Below the pieces are notes generated by a model, which had not been told where the DNA came from, did no database searches, and saw only the letters and a program-made list of their open reading frames with translations. A program made the position numbers and the translations under genes. Below are positions 1 through 5,595 of a DNA stretch of 6,684 nucleotides, piece by piece. This DNA comes from Deltaproteobacteria bacterium. GTDB lineage: Bacteria > Desulfobacterota > GWC2-55-46. The stretch is taken from contig JAKAIQ010000122.1 in the NCBI GenBank assembly GCA_021825035.1, positions 1 to 6,684 on the forward strand. The letters are read 5' to 3'. Positions within the stretch are counted from its first letter, which is position 1, and every line of letters starts with the position of its first letter.

Positions 1-1681
1 TGCAACCGAGCTTATAGGCCAGAAGATACGCCTTTTTCACGTCTTCCGGCGCGGCGCCTTCCGGCAGGTTTATGGTCTTTGAGACGGCGTTATCCGTATG
101 CTTCTGAAAGGCCGCCTGCATCCTGACATGGGCTTCGGGGCTGATGTCAAAGGCGGTTACGAATATGTTTTTTATGGCCTCCGGCACGTCGTCCCTTTCT
201 CCGATACCGCCGCCGCCGGCTATGAAATCCATAATGCCCGCGCTGAAAAAACCTTCCTCCCTGGCTATTTCCTCTACGAGCGGGTTAAGTTCGGGCATCA
301 TGACCCCGTCGAGCACGTGCCTCGTATAGCTCAAGGAATAGAACGGCTCTATCCCGGAGGAGCATCCGGCTATTATGCTCAATGTCCCGGTCGGGGCTAT
401 GGTGGTGGTCGTTGCGTTCCTTACCGGTACTGCGCCGGGCCTGTCGAATATCGACCCCTTCATGTTGGGGAACGCCCCCCTCTCCTGCGCGAGCCTCGCC
501 GACTCGTCCCACGCGGCCGCCTGTACCCGATCCATCAGCTCCTCGGCGAAAGACAAGCTCTCATCGCTTCCGTACCTTATCCTCAGCCTTACAAGCATGT
601 CAGCAAAACCCATCACGCCGAGCCCTATCTTTCTATTTCCTTTTGCCATGGCGTTTATCTCTGGTGTCGGGTATCTGCTCATGTCTATGACGTCGTCAAG
701 GAACCTTACTCCGAGCCTTACCGTGTCCTCGAGTTTCTTATGATCGACAACCCAGGACGCGGCCGTTCTCTTCAGCATCCTGCCGAGGTTGATCGAGCCG
801 AGGTTGCACGGCTCATAGTTCAAAAGGGGCTGCTCCCCGCAGGGGTTCGTAGCCTCGAACTCGCCGAGGGCCGGGGTCGGGTTTGCGCGGTTTATCCTGT
901 CTATGAAAAGCACCCCCGGCTCCCCGCTCTTCCAGGCGCTCTTCACTATGAGCGCGAAGACCTCCCTGGCACTCTTCCTGCCTGCCGGTTTTCTTGTCCG
1001 GGGGTTTATAAGCTCGTAGTCCGCGCCTTTTTCGAGGGCATCCATAAAGGCATCCGTAACCGCCACGGACAGATTGAAATTAACAAACTCGGTTGGGTCT
1101 TCCTTCACGGTTATGAAGGAGATTATGTCGGGATGATCGACCCTCAAGACCCCCATGTTCGCGCCCCTTCTGGCTCCGCCCTGCTTTATCGCCTCGGTCG
1201 TAGCGTTAAAGACGCGCATGAAGGACACCGGCCCGCTCGCGGCCCCTCCGGTCGAGCCGACCATGTCGTTTGCCGGGCGGAGCCTCGAAAATGAAAACCC
1301 CGTTCCTCCGCCCGATTGGTGTATCATGGCGGTATTCTTTATCGAGTCGAAGATGGAATCGAGAGAATCGCCGACAGGCAGGACAAAACACGCCGCGAGC
1401 TGCTGAAGCCTCCTTCCGGCGTTCATCAGGGTCGGGGAATTGGGCAGGAACTCAAGGGATGACATGAGGCGATAAAAATCATCTTCCGCGCTCTTCAACC
1501 CTTCCGGATAGAGCTTTTCAGCCTGAGCCACGTTCGAGGCCACACGCCTCCACATCCCTTCGGGCGTCTCCACCACGCGTCCGGCATCGTCTTTCTTGAG
1601 ATAGCGCCTCTCGAGGACGGTAATCGCGCCCTCGGAGAGCTTCGCCTGCGGAAATGCCTTCTCCTCCACCGCCTCATTCAT
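1..1681 (-). CDS. nrdJ: Class II (adenosylcobalamin-dependent) ribonucleotide reductase, N-terminal 560 residues, cut by left edge
   Basis: The enzyme reduces ribonucleotides to deoxyribonucleotides for DNA synthesis, using a thiyl radical generated from adenosylcobalamin. The reverse-strand frame is open from an ATG at 1681 to the window edge. The active-site signature NPCGEQ lies at residues 279-284, giving N279, C281 (thiyl) and E283. C98 and C292 fit the redox pair: their spacing to C281 (183 and 11) resembles the 134/322/333 layout known from Thermotoga NrdJ. The second signature, PTGTLSIIAGCSSGIEP, begins at P430. The last visible residues, AYKLGC, are typical of the family, so the C-terminal part lies outside. 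I see no N-terminal ATP-cone; the protein starts directly in the helical N-terminal domain. AGAGG six bases before the ATG supports this start. It follows trxA on the same strand but beyond a terminator. Identification is secure; substrate level (NDP or NTP) is not visible. Confidence 0.96.
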   Translation of the reverse strand, partial: MNEAVEEKAFPQAKLSEGAITVLERRYLKKDDAGRVVETPEGMWRRVASNVAQAEKLYPEGLKSAEDDFYRLMSSLEFLPNSPTLMNAGRRLQQLAACFVLPVGDSLDSIFDSIKNTAMIHQSGGGTGFSFSRLRPANDMVGSTGGAASGPVSFMRVFNATTEAIKQGGARRGANMGVLRVDHPDIISFITVKEDPTEFVNFNLSVAVTDAFMDALEKGADYELINPRTRKPAGRKSAREVFALIVKSAWKSGEPGVLFIDRINRANPTPALGEFEATNPCGEQPLLNYEPCNLGSINLGRMLKRTAASWVVDHKKLEDTVRLGVRFLDDVIDMSRYPTPEINAMAKGNRKIGLGVMGFADMLVRLRIRYGSDESLSFAEELMDRVQAAAWDESARLAQERGAFPNMKGSIFDRPGAVPVRNATTTTIAPTGTLSIIAGCSSGIEPFYSLSYTRHVLDGVMMPELNPLVEEIAREEGFFSAGIMDFIAGGGGIGERDDVPEAIKNIFVTAFDISPEAHVRMQAAFQKHTDNAVSKTINLPEGAAPEDVKKAYLLAYKLGC

Positions 1682-1711
1682 AAAGACCTCTGCCGGCCCC
1701 TGTTCCTAAAA

Positions 1712-1739
1712 ATCTTAGCAGAATATCCGCAAGTTGCAA
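1712..1739 (-). promoter_or_regulatory. Possible sigma70 promoter of nrdJ
   Basis: On the minus strand TTGCAA (1739-1734) and TAAGAT (1717-1712) are separated by 16 bases, each matching consensus at 4 of 6 positions. Position is the main support: the element lies between the trxA terminator and the nrdJ start, where nrdJ needs its own promoter. The predicted leader is only about 25 nt, too short for a cobalamin riboswitch. Confidence 0.35.
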
Positions 1740-1755
1740 TAATGCTCGCCCTGCC

Positions 1756-1793
1756 AAAAAAGAAGGACGGATATGATGATCATCCGTCCTTCT
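1756..1793 (-). terminator. Intrinsic terminator after trxA
   Basis: A perfect 12-bp inverted repeat (1761-1772 with 1782-1793, loop of 9 bases) is followed on the minus strand directly by a T run (1760-1756). No T run follows on the plus strand, so it acts on leftward transcription, ending the trxA message 38 bases past the stop codon and separating it from nrdJ. Confidence 0.92.
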
Positions 1794-1811
1794 CATGTTT
1801 GTCCTGCAATG

Positions 1812-1843
1812 AAAAATCGAACGGCCTTCGACTAAGAAAGGCC
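1812..1843 (-). terminator. Weak second hairpin overlapping the trxA stop codon
   Basis: On the minus strand GGCCTT (1843-1838) and AAGGCC (1828-1823) form a 6-bp stem whose loop contains the TAG stop of trxA. Five Ts follow (1816-1812), but six bases away from the stem, so it would be a poor terminator alone. It may add to the strong one downstream or protect the 3' end. Confidence 0.35.
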
Positions 1844-2164
1844 CTTTTCAACGAGGTCTTTTATCTGGTTCTTCGGCACTGCCCCTACAACCTGATCGAC
1901 TACCTTGCCGCCTTTAAAGAGTATAAGGGTGGGGATGCCTCTTACGCCGTATTTTCCGGGCGTGGAAGGATTCTCGTCGACGTTCATCTTCGCCACCTTC
2001 ACCTTTCCGGCGAACTGGCCGGCTATCTCGTCTACCAGCGGGGCTATGGCCCTGCATGGGGCGCACCAGCTCGCCCAGAAATCCACGAGGGCCGGCACCT
2101 CGGATTTGAGTATCAGGGTTTCAAAAGTAGAGTCCGTAACGTGAACGATATTCTCGGCCATCAT
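1832..2164 (-). CDS. trxA: Thioredoxin
   Basis: Small cytoplasmic dithiol-disulfide oxidoreductase that reduces target proteins, ribonucleotide reductase among them, and is itself recharged by thioredoxin reductase. The 110 residues match the usual thioredoxin length. Visible hallmarks are the buried Asp (D28), the active site FWASWCAPC with C34 and C37, the kink proline P42, and the cis-proline loop GIPT with P78. The dipeptide between the cysteines is Ala-Pro instead of the usual Gly-Pro. There are two consecutive ATGs: AAAGGAG ends 3 bases before the first (2164) but 6 before the second (2161), so the second is the better start (109 residues). A near-consensus promoter lies upstream and a strong terminator downstream, so it looks monocistronic. 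nrdJ lies beyond on the same strand, a plausible physiological partner. Confidence 0.97.
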   Translation of the reverse strand: MMAENIVHVTDSTFETLILKSEVPALVDFWASWCAPCRAIAPLVDEIAGQFAGKVKVAKMNVDENPSTPGKYGVRGIPTLILFKGGKVVDQVVGAVPKNQIKDLVEKGLS

Positions 2165-2230
2165 CCGCTCCTTTCAAGCCCCTCCCTTCGATTTACGGGA
2201 GACGACTCATGAAAAACTCAGCTTATATGA

Positions 2231-2259
2231 ACTATAGTCAAATGATGATTCCGTGTCAA
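2231..2259 (-). promoter_or_regulatory. Sigma70 promoter of trxA
   Basis: On the minus strand a perfect TTGACA (2259-2254), a 17-base spacer and TATAGT (2236-2231, 5 of 6) form a near-consensus promoter. The start of transcription is expected near 2224, giving a leader of about 60 nt before trxA. The -10 contains the 8-bp palindrome ACTATAGT, which I do not interpret further. Confidence 0.85.
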
Positions 2260-2262
2260 CCA

Positions 2263-2318
2263 TTTTATCTGCCGCTCGGCATACGGCAGAAACGCCGGGA
2301 AACGCTGGAAAGATAAAA
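2263..2318. repeat. Nested inverted repeats between two divergent promoters
   Basis: TTTTATCT (2263-2270) and AGATAAAA (2311-2318) are exact inverted copies. Inside, TCTGCCG (2268-2274) pairs with CGGCAGA (2284-2290). A short direct repeat AAACGC occurs at 2290-2295 and 2300-2305. All lie between the -35 of trxA and the -35 of the divergent gene. This could be an operator or a cruciform-forming spacer; no known regulator site (for example an NrdR box) is recognisable. Confidence 0.45.
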
Positions 2319-2333
2319 CGAGGAACTTTTCAC

Positions 2334-2362
2334 TTGACAGGGAAATTGCGAAAATGGAAAAT
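2334..2362 (+). promoter_or_regulatory. Possible promoter of the unknown 108-residue gene
   Basis: A perfect TTGACA (2334-2339) is followed after 17 bases by GAAAAT (2357-2362), 4 of 6 matches to TATAAT. Transcription would start near 2369, almost on top of the candidate start codons at 2365 and 2371. If real, it makes a leaderless or nearly leaderless mRNA. Confidence 0.5.
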
Positions 2363-2364
2363 GA

Positions 2365-2691
2365 ATGATTATGAATGATGCGACTCGTCTCGAGATGCTC
2401 GAAGGCACGGCCCGGAAGCTGTCCATAAAGTTAAGTTACGAAGATCTGAAAAAGGGAGAGGTCGACAGCCACGGCGGCATTTTCAGGCTGAGGGATGAAA
2501 GGCGCATAATAATCCATAAAAACCTCTCCGTGGCCGAAAAGGCGGATGTGCTGCTCGAGATCCTCTCCGGACTCGACACCGAGGGGGTCCACCTGCCGCC
2601 GGGCGTGCGCGAAAGCATGGAAGGGTTGAAAAAAAGACGCAAGGCGGCGGACGGAGAAGAAAATCATACCCCCTCCGATTCCGTTCTTTGA
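2365..2691 (+). CDS. Conserved-looking small protein of unknown function
   Basis: I do not recognise a named function. The 108-residue protein has no signal peptide or membrane segment, so it is probably cytoplasmic. It begins with a helix-like stretch (residues 7-20), then a block with GGIFRLRDERRIIIHKNL (about 38-55) that looks like a beta hairpin, then a helix and the motif GLDTEGVHLPPGVRE (about 69-83), ending in a charged, lysine-rich tail. From memory, short bacterial hypothetical proteins share a GG-x-x-R pattern followed by LPPxxRE, but I cannot confirm family membership here. No Shine-Dalgarno precedes ATG 2365 or ATG 2371. The frame is closed by a stop just before 2365, so only these or later starts are possible. 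It is divergent from trxA. Codon use (AGG, ATA, no TTA) matches neighbouring genes, which supports it being real. Confidence 0.8.
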   Translation: MIMNDATRLEMLEGTARKLSIKLSYEDLKKGEVDSHGGIFRLRDERRIIIHKNLSVAEKADVLLEILSGLDTEGVHLPPGVRESMEGLKKRRKAADGEENHTPSDSVL

Positions 2692-2716
2692 CTGTGCCTT
2701 TAAATAATGGTATTAT
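2688..2716 (+). promoter_or_regulatory. Sigma70 promoter for the leader and TPR gene
   Basis: TTGACT (2688-2693, 5 of 6), a 17-base spacer and TATTAT (2711-2716, 5 of 6) form a strong promoter. Its -35 overlaps the TGA stop of the preceding gene. Transcription should start near 2723, leaving about 300 nt untranslated before the TPR start at 3024. No clear terminator separates it from the upstream gene. Confidence 0.75.
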
Positions 2717-2722
2717 ATTACC

Positions 2723-3023
2723 CTTGGGCTGCAGTCGCGTCATGATGAACGCGGGCGGTCATATCCGGAAGCGGAGCCGATGGTTCATTAACAGCTAATC
2801 AACTCGAGCGCATGCGCGGCCGTGTGAAGGCCGCCAACCTTTATTCACCGATTCCTTTGAGGTTTTTGACGTTCCGCTCCTTATAAACTGGGTTAGCGAC
2901 ATGAGCCCGCTAAAATTTCCCCGCCGACAAACCTTTTATTCCGCCGGCGTAAACTTGATTGCAGGCTTGTAAAATCGTGGAAGACAGGCGTCAGCGCACG
3001 AATCAAGCCGGAGGAATCGCGTT
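2723..3023 (+). promoter_or_regulatory. Long, hairpin-rich 5' leader of the TPR gene; possible RNA regulator
   Basis: This gene-free stretch of about 300 bases has many exact inverted repeats: CGCGT/ACGCG (2736-2740, 2749-2753), TCCG/CGGA (2764-2767, 2772-2775), GCGGCC/GGCCGC (2816-2821, 2829-2834), AACCT/AGGTT (2836-2840, 2860-2864), TTAGCG/CGCTAA (2893-2898, 2908-2913), CGCCG/CGGCG (2922-2926, 2945-2949) and TCGTG/CACGA (2975-2979, 2997-3001). Segment 2849-2859 can pair with 3009-3019, which contains the ribosome binding site. It matches no riboswitch, 6S RNA, tmRNA or RNase P consensus I know. It could be a translation-controlling leader, a separate small RNA, or merely a decayed spacer with chance hairpins. 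Three very short ORFs inside use codons avoided by the real genes and are probably not genes. Confidence 0.45.
3009..3019 (+). promoter_or_regulatory. Ribosome binding site of the TPR gene, complementary to 2849-2859
   Basis: GGAGGA (3010-3015) ends 8 bases before ATG 3024, an excellent Shine-Dalgarno that decides this start. The 11 bases 3009-3019 pair with 2849-2859 without a gap (nine Watson-Crick and two G-U pairs), so the site could be masked in the transcript. Confidence 0.7.
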
Positions 3024-4838
3024 ATGATCTTTTCGTTTCTTTACGGTGCTCCGCCCAAAAACGGCGAGCGGCGCAATCCGGAGAAGGATTGCAAAATCGA
3101 TGAAAAGACGGCCTCCGGCATGGAGCCTCGGCGACATCCTGTTCGCGGGTTCCTGCCGGTCATCCTGGCCGCGGCCATTGCCGTGTCCCTCCCGGCCATG
3201 TCGTTCGCGAAAGCCGGAAGGAGCCGCTCTTCCACCGACCTTTCAAACTCCTATTTTTATTACATGAACGCCGCGATACTCCGGGAAAGCGGCGATACCG
3301 AGGGCGCGATCGAGTTCTACAAAAAGGCCCTCGACCTCGACCAGTCTTCGGCCGTCCTCCTTTCTGACCTTGGGGCGCTTTATCTCGGCAAGGGAGAGAC
3401 CGCGCTGGCAAAGAAATATCTCGACAAGGCGATAGCGGCCGGGCCCAAGTACGCCCCCGCGTATGTAAACAGGGCTGAACTCGACAGCGCCATCAAGGAC
3501 GACAGGGCTGCGGCGGCGGATTATGAGGCCGCGGTGAAGCTCGATCCGGACAATGCAAAGGCCTACCTCCTCCTTGGCGCGGTATACGGCAAGCTCAAGG
3601 AATATGACAAGGCCGAAGCCGCTTTCAAGAAGCTCTCGGCCATTAATCCCGATTCCGTAATGGCATACTACTACCTGGCGAAACTCGAATTCGAGAAATC
3701 CAACTACCCGAAGGCCGAGGAATACTACTCCAGGGTCATAGAGATGAGCCCGGGCCTCGGCGCGGCGTACTTCGAGCTCGGCATAACATACGAGCTTGAC
3801 AAGAAAATGGACAAGGCCGAGGGGGTGTACCTCAAGGGTCTCGAAGCGGCCCCCGGCGACCCCGGCATGCTCGGCAGGCTCGGCGCCATATACCTCCAGC
3901 AGAACAGGCTCGACGCGGCGCTGAAAGAGTACAGGGAACTTGAAAAACACGACAACACCAAACTCGAGGCCATGGTCAAGATAGGCCTCATATACTTCGA
4001 GCAGAAAAAATACGACGACGCCATCGCGGAATTCAACAATATCCTTTCCATAAGGCCGGAATTCAACAGGATACGCTACTACCTCGGCACCACGTACGAG
4101 GAAAAAGGCGATACCGAAAGGGCCATAAAGGAATTCGGCTCGATACCCGTAAACGACCCGAGCTTCATCGACGCCAAACTGCGTCTCGCCTACATATATG
4201 AAAAAGAGGGCAAGCTCGACGAGACGGTAAAAGAGGTCCAGGACGCCATAAAGGCAAACGGCGAAAACCCGGAGCTGCTGAGGCTCGAGGCCTCTGTCCT
4301 GCGAGAAGCTAAAAGATACGGCGAGGCCATAACGGCCATCAAGAAAGCCATAAAACTGAGCCCGAAGGACGCCGAGCTGGAATTCATCCTCGGCGTCCTT
4401 TATGACGACGCGCACATGGAGAACAAGGTCATCCCTGCGATGCAGAAGGTCATCGAGCTCGACCCCAAACACGCCAACGCCCTGAACTACATCGGATATA
4501 CGCTCGCCGAGAAAGGCATAAGGCTCGACGAGGCCGAGAAGTACATTAAAAGGGCCCTTGCCATAGAGCCTGAAAGCGGCCACATACTCGACAGCCTCGG
4601 ATGGGTCTATTATAAGAAAGGCGACTACGTCAAGGCCATAGCCGAACTTGAGAAGGCGATAAAATACCTTCCGAAGGACCCGGTAGTGCTTGAGCACCTC
4701 GGAGACGCGTACCTGGGAGGCAACCTCAAGCAGAAAGCCCTCGACAGCTACGAATCGGCATTAAAGGCGGACCCGACGAACGCTACCATCAAAGAAAAGA
4801 TGGACAGGCTCCGCGCGGACCTTAAAAACCTGAAATAA
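3024..4838 (+). CDS. Exported protein with 15 tandem tetratricopeptide repeats
   Basis: A TPR solenoid protein, expected to act as a protein-binding scaffold in the cell envelope. A hydrophobic export segment (about residues 42-58) follows a basic stretch and ends in SFA-KA, a likely signal peptidase I site after A62. There is no lipobox. From residue 76 to 586 fifteen repeats run without gaps, all 34 residues except the 35-residue thirteenth (484-518). Repeats 13-14 carry the LNYIGYTLAEKG and LDSLGWVYYKKGD signatures seen in proteobacterial TPR proteins such as LbcA (PA4667) of Pseudomonas. An 18-residue charged tail follows. GGAGGA supports ATG 3024, but this gives a 41-residue region before the hydrophobic core. 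M33 (3120) would give a normal signal peptide but has no Shine-Dalgarno. The LolB-like gene begins 2 bases after the stop, so they form an operon, as PA4667 and lolB are neighbours in Pseudomonas. Function is inferred only. Confidence 0.93.
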   Translation: MIFSFLYGAPPKNGERRNPEKDCKIDEKTASGMEPRRHPVRGFLPVILAAAIAVSLPAMSFAKAGRSRSSTDLSNSYFYYMNAAILRESGDTEGAIEFYKKALDLDQSSAVLLSDLGALYLGKGETALAKKYLDKAIAAGPKYAPAYVNRAELDSAIKDDRAAAADYEAAVKLDPDNAKAYLLLGAVYGKLKEYDKAEAAFKKLSAINPDSVMAYYYLAKLEFEKSNYPKAEEYYSRVIEMSPGLGAAYFELGITYELDKKMDKAEGVYLKGLEAAPGDPGMLGRLGAIYLQQNRLDAALKEYRELEKHDNTKLEAMVKIGLIYFEQKKYDDAIAEFNNILSIRPEFNRIRYYLGTTYEEKGDTERAIKEFGSIPVNDPSFIDAKLRLAYIYEKEGKLDETVKEVQDAIKANGENPELLRLEASVLREAKRYGEAITAIKKAIKLSPKDAELEFILGVLYDDAHMENKVIPAMQKVIELDPKHANALNYIGYTLAEKGIRLDEAEKYIKRALAIEPESGHILDSLGWVYYKKGDYVKAIAELEKAIKYLPKDPVVLEHLGDAYLGGNLKQKALDSYESALKADPTNATIKEKMDRLRADLKNLK

Positions 4839-4840
4839 CC

Positions 4841-5473
4841 TTGCGCAAGAGAATCTATCTCCTTCTCGTTATTCTAACGCTTTACGGCTGCGCCGGACTG
4901 AAGCCGCCCGTTACGGCGCCGGCGCCCGGCTCAAGGCTTGCGCGCGGGATCAAGGCCGACGCGATCGTCGAGCTGGAAAAGGGATCGACGCTGCGCGGCA
5001 GGGCCCGCATCCTGGCCAAGGCGCCGGCTTCCTTCAGGATCGAGGTTCTCGGGCCCTTCAACATCACAATGGCCCTCATAATAAGCGACGGGAAATCCCT
5101 TTATGTCGTCTCCGGGGCCAGGGAAAAGGAGTACCTGTGGCAAGACCCCTCGTTCCCTTACTCGTTCAGGGCCGAGGACGTCGTTTCGTCGCTTCTCGGC
5201 GAGCCGCCAAAGACGGCAGGCGCCGTTGAAAAAAGCGATTACGCCGTTTCTTCGGGGAGCGACGGAAACGTCAGGATCACGAGGATGAAGGACGGCAAGC
5301 CCGTCCTTACCGTGGTCATGTCGGATTTCAGGAACGTCTCCGGGGCGCGCCTTCCTTTCAACGTCATGATAGAGGACAAACGGGAGGCGCTGAAGATAAA
5401 ATATTCATCCGTCGAGATAGACCCGGTGTTTCCCCCGGATTCCTTCGTCATAACCCCGATCCTCTCGCACTGA
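4841..5473 (+). CDS. LolB-like outer-membrane lipoprotein
   Basis: Probable lipoprotein that handles lipids or lipoproteins at the outer membrane. The start is TTG, two bases after the TPR stop: the frame is closed by a TAA at 4823 and no ATG is usable before residue 77. No Shine-Dalgarno is visible, so translational coupling to the TPR gene is likely. The N-terminus is a short signal peptide, KR then a hydrophobic core, with lipobox LYGC and the acylated cysteine at C17. The Tyr at -2 is unusual. Residues after C17 are A-G, without the inner-membrane retention Asp. The rest (about 35-205) alternates like beta strands: GIKADAIVELEKG, then SFRIEVLGPF (64-73), then DGKSLYV. This resembles LolB/LolA and DUF4292 half-barrel proteins, and 210 residues fits LolB. 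Sequence similarity is judged by eye, so a different member of this fold is possible. The adjacent TPR gene supports a LolB-type role. Confidence 0.85.
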   Translation: MRKRIYLLLVILTLYGCAGLKPPVTAPAPGSRLARGIKADAIVELEKGSTLRGRARILAKAPASFRIEVLGPFNITMALIISDGKSLYVVSGAREKEYLWQDPSFPYSFRAEDVVSSLLGEPPKTAGAVEKSDYAVSSGSDGNVRITRMKDGKPVLTVVMSDFRNVSGARLPFNVMIEDKREALKIKYSSVEIDPVFPPDSFVITPILSH

Positions 5474-5520
5474 CGCGTTTGGCGGCGCGGGCAAGGGCTT
5501 GCCGGTTAAAATCGGCGATG

Positions 5521-5549
5521 TTGACTGTCCCATCTTTCTGTGATATAAA
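5521..5549 (+). promoter_or_regulatory. Sigma70 promoter of carD, with extended -10
   Basis: TTGACT (5521-5526, 5 of 6), a 17-base spacer and TATAAA (5544-5549, 5 of 6), with TGA directly before the -10 (extended -10 TGn). Transcription should begin near 5556, giving a leader of about 40 nt before carD. The same TTGACT-N17 layout is seen at the TPR promoter. Confidence 0.85.
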
Positions 5550-5595
5550 TAAAGAATATCGATAGTTCCCGCTCTTTCCTTTAGTAAAGGTACTA

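Noticed and set aside
98..1294. 398-codon open frame on the plus strand
   Set aside because: It lies exactly opposite the nrdJ codons. NrdJ has unmistakable catalytic motifs, and the frame is open only because the sense gene lacks TTA, CTA and TCA.
1682..1755. Cobalamin riboswitch before nrdJ
   Set aside because: It would be natural for a B12-dependent enzyme, but only about 70 bases lie between terminator and start, and no B12-box-like sequence is present.
2742..2972. Three tandem tiny ORFs in the TPR leader (2742-2798, 2812-2886, 2901-2972; 18, 24 and 23 codons)
   Set aside because: Their even spacing (13 and 14 bases) is striking, but none has a good ribosome binding site. The second and third use TTA, TCA or CTA, which the real genes avoid, and the products look like no leader peptide I know. 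A regulatory role is possible but unsupported.
2723..3023. Known RNA classes in the TPR leader (6S RNA, tmRNA, RNase P RNA, c-di-GMP or fluoride riboswitch)
   Set aside because: I compared the conserved cores I remember and found no match. In particular no closing stem joins the two ends as in 6S RNA.
3243..4697. 484-codon open frame on the minus strand
   Set aside because: It is antisense in phase with the TPR gene and made of complements of repeat codons. It begins and ends where the sense gene happens to use TTA or TCA.
5490..5516. Hairpins after the LolB-like gene (GGCAA/TTGCC and GCCG/CGGC)
   Set aside because: The stems are short and no T run follows, so I do not call a terminator. 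Where this operon ends is therefore unclear; Rho-dependent ending or read-through into carD is possible.
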